From an uncultured Ruminococcus sp. (lineage in GTDB: Bacteria > Bacillota > Clostridia > Oscillospirales > CAG-272): a stretch of 9,516 bases of DNA. Under the pieces are notes generated by a model. The model had not been told where the DNA came from, searched no databases, and saw nothing but the letters and a program-made list of their open reading frames with translations. Location: contig CACZOH010000240.1 of the NCBI GenBank assembly GCA_902782785.1, positions 1-9,516 of the forward strand, given 5' to 3'. Positions 5,420-9,516 of the stretch are shown here, piece by piece. The translations under genes were made by a program, and so were the position numbers. The stretch's first letter is position 1. Each line of letters opens with the position of its first letter.

Positions 5420-7141
5420 ATGACGGACACAAATCTGTTTTATGCGATTCTTTTTATCGTTTCATTCATACTGACGCTCATATACATTTTCATGTGGCAA
5501 AAGCGCTTCGATACTCATATGACCGTCGTATTCGTGATGATACCCATAATCTGCACCGCTTATCTGAATATGTATACGAGCGGAGATCCGGTGGCGGCGA
5601 TGGGCGCGCTGAAGATCATATACATAGGCGCCTGTTATATGCCGTGGATGATGGCGCTCTGCATAGCGGAGCTTTGCGATATAAAAATAAACCGCGTTGC
5701 GAGGATCGCCGCGTTCATGTTCAGCACGGTGATATACGGTCTTGTTCTGACGATCGGGCGCATGCCGCTTTTTTACCGCAGTCTCACGCTTGAAAAGGTC
5801 GGCTCTCTGTGGGTGATACACAAGGAATACGGTCCGATGCATACCGTTTATTCGATAGTGATAGTTTTATATCTTATAGTCGATCTTGCGCTTATTTTCT
5901 ACTCATACAAAAAGAAAAAACATGTTTCAAGGCGCATTCTGCTCCTTCTGTTCATACCGATACCCATATCCATAACCGGATTTTTCCTGAACCGCATAAC
6001 TATGGCTTTCGGCATAGAGATAGTGCCGGTGACATACATTTTCGCTCAGGCCGTTTATCTTTTCATTACTCAGAGGATGGCTGTTTACAACGTCAGCGAC
6101 GCGGCGGCGGTCTCCATGGTCGAATCCGGCGACACGGGTTTTATAACAGTCGATTTCAAAAAGCGGTATATCGGGAGCAACGAGGTTGCGAGGACCATAC
6201 TTCCGGATCTTGACACGCTGACGGTCGACGGGCAGGCGCTTGCGACCGACAGTCTGAAAAACACTTTGGGAAAATGGATAGAGGCGTTTGAAAAAAACGG
6301 CCATACCGGTAAAAACGTCTTTTACAAAGCAGATGTCGAGCAGTCGGACGACGACAAGATATACGCCGTCAACGTGAATTACCTGTTTGACGGCAAAAGA
6401 AAGCACGGTTATCAGATAGTTTTGATAGACGATACGCAGAATCAGAAATACATAAATCTGCTTGACAAATACAACTCCGATCTGCAGAATGAGGTCGCCG
6501 CAAAGACCGAGCGTATCGTTCTTATGCACGACCGCCTTATAATGGGTCTGGCGACGATGGTAGAGAGCCGCGACAATTCAACTGGCGGTCACATAAGAAG
6601 AACGAGCGAGGGCGTGCGGATCCTGATAGAAGAAATGCAGGCGGACGGCGCGCTTGAGTTGTCCGACAAATTCTGCAAAAACATTATAAAAGCCGCGCCT
6701 ATGCACGATCTCGGAAAAATAGCTGTAGACGACGCGGTGCTCCGCAAGGCGGGCTCCTTCACACCCGAGGAGCGTGAAAAGATGAAGATGCACGCCGCGG
6801 AGGGCGCGCGCATCGTTCACGAGATACTTAAGGACACGGACGACGACGATTTCAGACGGATAGCGGAAAACGTGGCGCATTATCACCACGAAAGGATAGA
6901 CGGCTCCGGTTATCCGGACGGTCTGAAGGGCGATCAGATCCCGCTTGAGGCGCGTATAATGGCTGTCGCCGACGTATATGACGCACTTGTCAGCCGCCGC
7001 GTCTACAAAGAGAGATTTTCATTTGAAAAAGCGGATAAAATAATACTTGAGGGTATGGGCGAGCAGTTTGACCCCGGACTTTGCAAATACTACGAAAAAG
7101 CAAGGCCGCGTCTTGAAGCCTTTTACTCGAAAGAACAGTAA
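5420..7141 (+). CDS. seven-helix membrane HD-GYP cyclic-di-GMP phosphodiesterase
   Basis: The 573-residue protein should hydrolyse cyclic di-GMP. About seven hydrophobic helices fill residues 5-215, resembling the 7TM sensor module of some histidine kinases. Residues about 232-340 (TGFITVDFKKRYIGSNEVAR onward) look like a PAS-type domain, followed by a helical linker (about 345-372). The HD-GYP domain is complete: ESRDNSTGGH with His391, HDLGK with His429, Asp430 and Lys433, His458 in MHAAEGA, the paired His489-His490 followed by Glu, DGSGYP at 494-499, and Asp518 in VADVYDAL. The residue four before His391 is Ser387, where tri-metal members have Glu, so a two-metal centre is likely. AAAGGGAG at 5407-5414 fixes the start. 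It is adjacent to, and probably cotranscribed with, the GGDEF gene. Confidence 0.92.
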   Translation: MTDTNLFYAILFIVSFILTLIYIFMWQKRFDTHMTVVFVMIPIICTAYLNMYTSGDPVAAMGALKIIYIGACYMPWMMALCIAELCDIKINRVARIAAFMFSTVIYGLVLTIGRMPLFYRSLTLEKVGSLWVIHKEYGPMHTVYSIVIVLYLIVDLALIFYSYKKKKHVSRRILLLLFIPIPISITGFFLNRITMAFGIEIVPVTYIFAQAVYLFITQRMAVYNVSDAAAVSMVESGDTGFITVDFKKRYIGSNEVARTILPDLDTLTVDGQALATDSLKNTLGKWIEAFEKNGHTGKNVFYKADVEQSDDDKIYAVNVNYLFDGKRKHGYQIVLIDDTQNQKYINLLDKYNSDLQNEVAAKTERIVLMHDRLIMGLATMVESRDNSTGGHIRRTSEGVRILIEEMQADGALELSDKFCKNIIKAAPMHDLGKIAVDDAVLRKAGSFTPEEREKMKMHAAEGARIVHEILKDTDDDDFRRIAENVAHYHHERIDGSGYPDGLKGDQIPLEARIMAVADVYDALVSRRVYKERFSFEKADKIILEGMGEQFDPGLCKYYEKARPRLEAFYSKEQ

Positions 7142-7154
7142 AAAGAGGTAAATT

Positions 7155-9170
7155 ATGAAGATAACTGCAAAAAACGAAAAGCTGTCTCTTACGGTAAATG
7201 ACCGCGCGGTCGTTTCCCTTCTTTATCGCGGCACGGAGCTTTTATCCGCGCCTTCTCCCGTTTTCCGGCTTGCGCTGCGCGGCGCCGGCGGAGAGCTTAT
7301 AAGGCTTTGCGCAAACGACGCGGAAAACGTAATCTGCGATGAGCGCAAAGTTATATACAGCGGCTTTTCGATCCCCGTTGCCGTGACCATCGAATTCAAG
7401 GGGGAAGAAAACATAACCGCCCGCGTTTTCGTCGAAAACAAAAGCGGCTGCGCGGTAGAGTGGATAATACTTCTGCCGCTTCATCTGAAGCCTCTCTGCG
7501 AAGACGGCGGCGAGGCGGGGACACGTCTGCTTCTGCCGTACAACGAGGGCGCGCTTCTGAATACCGCCTCAAGGATCACGCGCGACGAGCCCGAATATCC
7601 GTCCTACGGTCATCTTATGATGTTTCCGAATATGCTCTTCTCTCAGCTTGCCTCATATCTGTTTGAAAACGACGGCAAAAAGAGCTTTATTTGCGTCTAT
7701 ACGCCGGACGCATCGCGCGGCTTAAAGGAGATAACGGTAAGAGAAGGCGAGCTGATATTCAAGCTTTTCTCCGGCGTCGATAAGGGAGAGGACGTATGCT
7801 TTGACTATCCTCTTGTCATAACGTGCGGCGAGGGCGGATGGGAGAGATCCGCCGACGAATATAAAGACTGGTTTACCGCAAATCCTCCCGCGGGATTAAA
7901 AAAATCAAAAGAAAACGAAAGACTTCCCGAATGGTACGACGATAATATGCTCGTCGTATCGTACTGCGTGCGCGGTATACACGATATGGATGAAATGAAG
8001 CCGAATTCAATGTATCCGTACGAAAACGCGCTCCCCGTAATAGACGAAATAAACAAAAAAACGGGTATGCGTCCGCTCACGCTCCTTATGCACTGGGAAG
8101 GGACGGCTCCGTGGGCTCCGCCTTACGTTATGCCGCCTTACGGCGACGCCGACAGCTTTTATAATTTCCGCGACGAGCTTCACAAACGCGGCTTCCCGCT
8201 CGGCGTTTACTGTTCGGGCTTCGGATACACGGAAAAATCAAACCTCGTCGACTACGACAATATCGACGAGATAAGAGAAAAAGGTCTGATGTCCGCGATG
8301 TGCGCGGGACCTGACGGCAGGGTGCTTCACAGCCGTATCTGCCCCGGGCAGCGCTCGGGTTACGATATGTGTCCCGCTTCAAAGCTCGGCAGAAAAACGC
8401 TGTCTGAGGCTTATTCTCCTCTCTTTTCCGCGGGGCTCGATTACGCGCAGATACTCGATCAGAACCACGGCGGCGGTCAGTATTTATGCTACTCTGAAAA
8501 CCACGGTCACCCGTCCATGCCGGGTCGCTGGATGACGGAAAATATGACGGATATGCTGACGGAATGGAACAGAGAGGCGGGCAAAATGCTCCTCGGCTGT
8601 GAATCCGCCGCGGCTGAGCCGTTTATACCTTCCTTGCAGATGAGCGACAACAGGTACGAGCTTTGTTATCATATCGGGCGTCCCGTGCCGTTATACGCTT
8701 ATCTGTACCACGAATACGTGCGCAACTTTATGGGAAATCAGGTATCCTGTCCTCTGCCGCCTACGACCGACGCGCTGAATTACAGGATCGCATATTCGTT
8801 TGCGGCGGGCGATATCCCGACGATCATCCTGACGGACGACGGAGGCATCTCGCCGTCCTGGGGCACGCGCGACTTCTCCGTGACGCCGGAACGGGATGAG
8901 GTTTTGTCCTTCCTTTCCGAATGCTCCGCCGCGTACGTAAACGGACTCGGCGCCGTTTTGTCTCACGGCAGGATGATACCCCCGCCCGAGATGGAATGCG
9001 GCACGGCTCCCTTCGGCTCAGATCTTCCCGAAATAATAATGACCGCGTGGGAATACGGGGGCGAAAAAACGGCGGTCCTCATAAATCCGTTTGACAAAGA
9101 GGCAGAAATAACGCTTGACGGCAGAAAACTCCGTATCGGCAGAAGAAGCGTTCTGACGGTAAAAACATAA
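7155..9170 (+). CDS. DUF6259-like putative glycoside hydrolase, cytoplasmic
   Basis: The 671-residue protein appears to have three parts: an N-terminal beta-sandwich (about 1-250), a central (beta/alpha)8-like barrel (about 265-570), and a short C-terminal beta domain ending in AVLINPFDKEAEITLDGRKL. The barrel blocks RPLTLLMHWEGTAPW, FRDELHKRGFPLGVYCSGFG and AGLDYAQILDQNHGG resemble, from memory, the DUF6259 family of presumed glycoside hydrolases related to clan GH-D-like enzymes; no family member's substrate can be assigned here. Acidic residues at strand ends, Asp435 in QILDQNHGG and Glu483 or Glu488 in LLGCESAAAEPF, are catalytic candidates. There is no signal peptide, so it should act on imported sugars or intracellular glycans. 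AAAAGAGGTA at 7141-7150 supports the ATG, 13 bases after the HD-GYP stop. Confidence 0.6.
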   Translation: MKITAKNEKLSLTVNDRAVVSLLYRGTELLSAPSPVFRLALRGAGGELIRLCANDAENVICDERKVIYSGFSIPVAVTIEFKGEENITARVFVENKSGCAVEWIILLPLHLKPLCEDGGEAGTRLLLPYNEGALLNTASRITRDEPEYPSYGHLMMFPNMLFSQLASYLFENDGKKSFICVYTPDASRGLKEITVREGELIFKLFSGVDKGEDVCFDYPLVITCGEGGWERSADEYKDWFTANPPAGLKKSKENERLPEWYDDNMLVVSYCVRGIHDMDEMKPNSMYPYENALPVIDEINKKTGMRPLTLLMHWEGTAPWAPPYVMPPYGDADSFYNFRDELHKRGFPLGVYCSGFGYTEKSNLVDYDNIDEIREKGLMSAMCAGPDGRVLHSRICPGQRSGYDMCPASKLGRKTLSEAYSPLFSAGLDYAQILDQNHGGGQYLCYSENHGHPSMPGRWMTENMTDMLTEWNREAGKMLLGCESAAAEPFIPSLQMSDNRYELCYHIGRPVPLYAYLYHEYVRNFMGNQVSCPLPPTTDALNYRIAYSFAAGDIPTIILTDDGGISPSWGTRDFSVTPERDEVLSFLSECSAAYVNGLGAVLSHGRMIPPPEMECGTAPFGSDLPEIIMTAWEYGGEKTAVLINPFDKEAEITLDGRKLRIGRRSVLTVKT

Positions 9171-9218
9171 CGGAAACCGCCTGCAGGTCCGATCTTTATA
9201 AAAAAGGAGAAAAAAACG
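9171..9218. other. short gap with a weak hairpin and a ribosome binding site
   Basis: CGGA at 9171-9174 can pair with TCCG at 9188-9191, with CC/GG inside, but no T-tract follows directly, so it is not a convincing terminator. AAAAAGGAG at 9201-9209 is a strong ribosome binding site nine bases before the next ATG. Confidence 0.35.
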
Positions 9219-9516
9219 ATGTGCGGCAGATATGCAATGAAACCCGTATCTCAGAACAGCCTTCTCGATAAGATACTTGAGCAGGCCGGCTTTGACGAGC
9301 CGCCCGGCGATATAAGACCTACTGATCCGGCGCCTATCCTCGTTTTCCTTGACGGAAAAATCAAGGCGAAGTACGCGTACTGGGGTTTTCCGTCACCCAA
9401 CGACCATAACAGACCGGTAATCAATTCGAGGAGCGAAACGGCTGAAGGAAAGCGTTTTTTCAGAGAGGCGCTCCATAACCGCCGCTGCGTCATACCGGCT
9501 ACGGGCTTTTACGAAT
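9219..9516 (+). CDS. SOS response-associated peptidase / abasic-site processing protein (SRAP, YedK/HMCES type), 5' part
   Basis: The first 99 residues are present; the gene runs off the window, and full SRAP proteins are about 200-230 residues. It begins MCGRYAM, placing the catalytic Cys at position 2, exposed after Met removal. Further family blocks are DIRPTDPAPIL, YAYWGFPSP, VINSRSETAEG (Asn69, Arg71, Glu73) and RRCVIPATGFYE, whose Glu99 matches the active-site Glu of YedK (Glu105). These proteins form a thiazolidine crosslink to abasic sites in single-stranded DNA, shielding them during replication. The catalytic His lies beyond the window end. The strong AAAAAGGAG upstream fixes the start. 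Despite being next to the hydrolase, a functional link is unlikely. Confidence 0.93.
   Translation, partial: MCGRYAMKPVSQNSLLDKILEQAGFDEPPGDIRPTDPAPILVFLDGKIKAKYAYWGFPSPNDHNRPVINSRSETAEGKRFFREALHNRRCVIPATGFYE

Noticed and set aside
5809..6529. Open frames on both strands inside the HD-GYP gene
   Set aside because: They overlap the 7TM and PAS-like coding region of a complete gene and show no protein-family features.
9171..9191. Hairpin CGGA...TCCG after the hydrolase gene as a terminator
   Set aside because: The stem is short and interrupted, and no T-tract follows.

Overview
The window reads as a chromosomal segment of an anaerobic Firmicute, most likely a Clostridia-class gut or gut-like bacterium. 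This is inferred from several things: purine-rich Shine-Dalgarno sites (AAGGAG, AAAGGGAG, AAGGTGAG) before most genes, very frequent use of the ATA isoleucine codon at a middling GC content, dense co-directional packing, and gene families common in that class (single-domain TfoX_N, 7TM GGDEF and HD-GYP proteins, a DUF6259-like hydrolase). No species can be named from the sequence alone.

Every confident gene is on the + strand. Region 1 (1-365) holds the broken 3' end of an unidentified gene, readable only across two frames, then a short AT-rich stretch with a 15-codon ORF of doubtful meaning. Region 2 (366-4147) is a run of small, mostly single-domain proteins: a VOC/glyoxalase-fold protein, a TfoX N-terminal-domain protein, an uncharacterised protein with recognisable conserved motifs, a SAM methyltransferase, an alpha/beta hydrolase, a membrane-anchored HNH nuclease and a GNAT acetyltransferase. 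The last four are joined by overlaps of 4, 7 and 4 bases. The HNH gene is far more AT-rich than its neighbours and looks acquired, yet it fits the overlapping frame structure with no visible scar.

Region 3 (4163-7141) is a cyclic-di-GMP pair. A seven-helix membrane GGDEF diguanylate cyclase is followed 18 bases later by a seven-helix membrane HD-GYP phosphodiesterase. Both catalytic signatures are intact. The cyclase lacks the product-inhibition I-site, and the phosphodiesterase has Ser where tri-metal HD-GYP enzymes carry Glu. One transcript would therefore encode synthesis and breakdown of the same messenger under two membrane sensors.

Region 4 (7155-9516) has a 671-residue DUF6259-like putative glycoside hydrolase without a signal peptide, 13 bases after the HD-GYP gene, then the 5' part of an SRAP (YedK/HMCES-type) abasic-site protein cut by the window end. 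No tRNA, rRNA, CRISPR array, transposase or convincing intrinsic terminator was seen. The spacing would allow one or a few long transcripts from about 366 to the end. The best candidates for follow-up are the membrane HNH gene, the cyclase/phosphodiesterase pair and the uncharacterised 137-residue protein.
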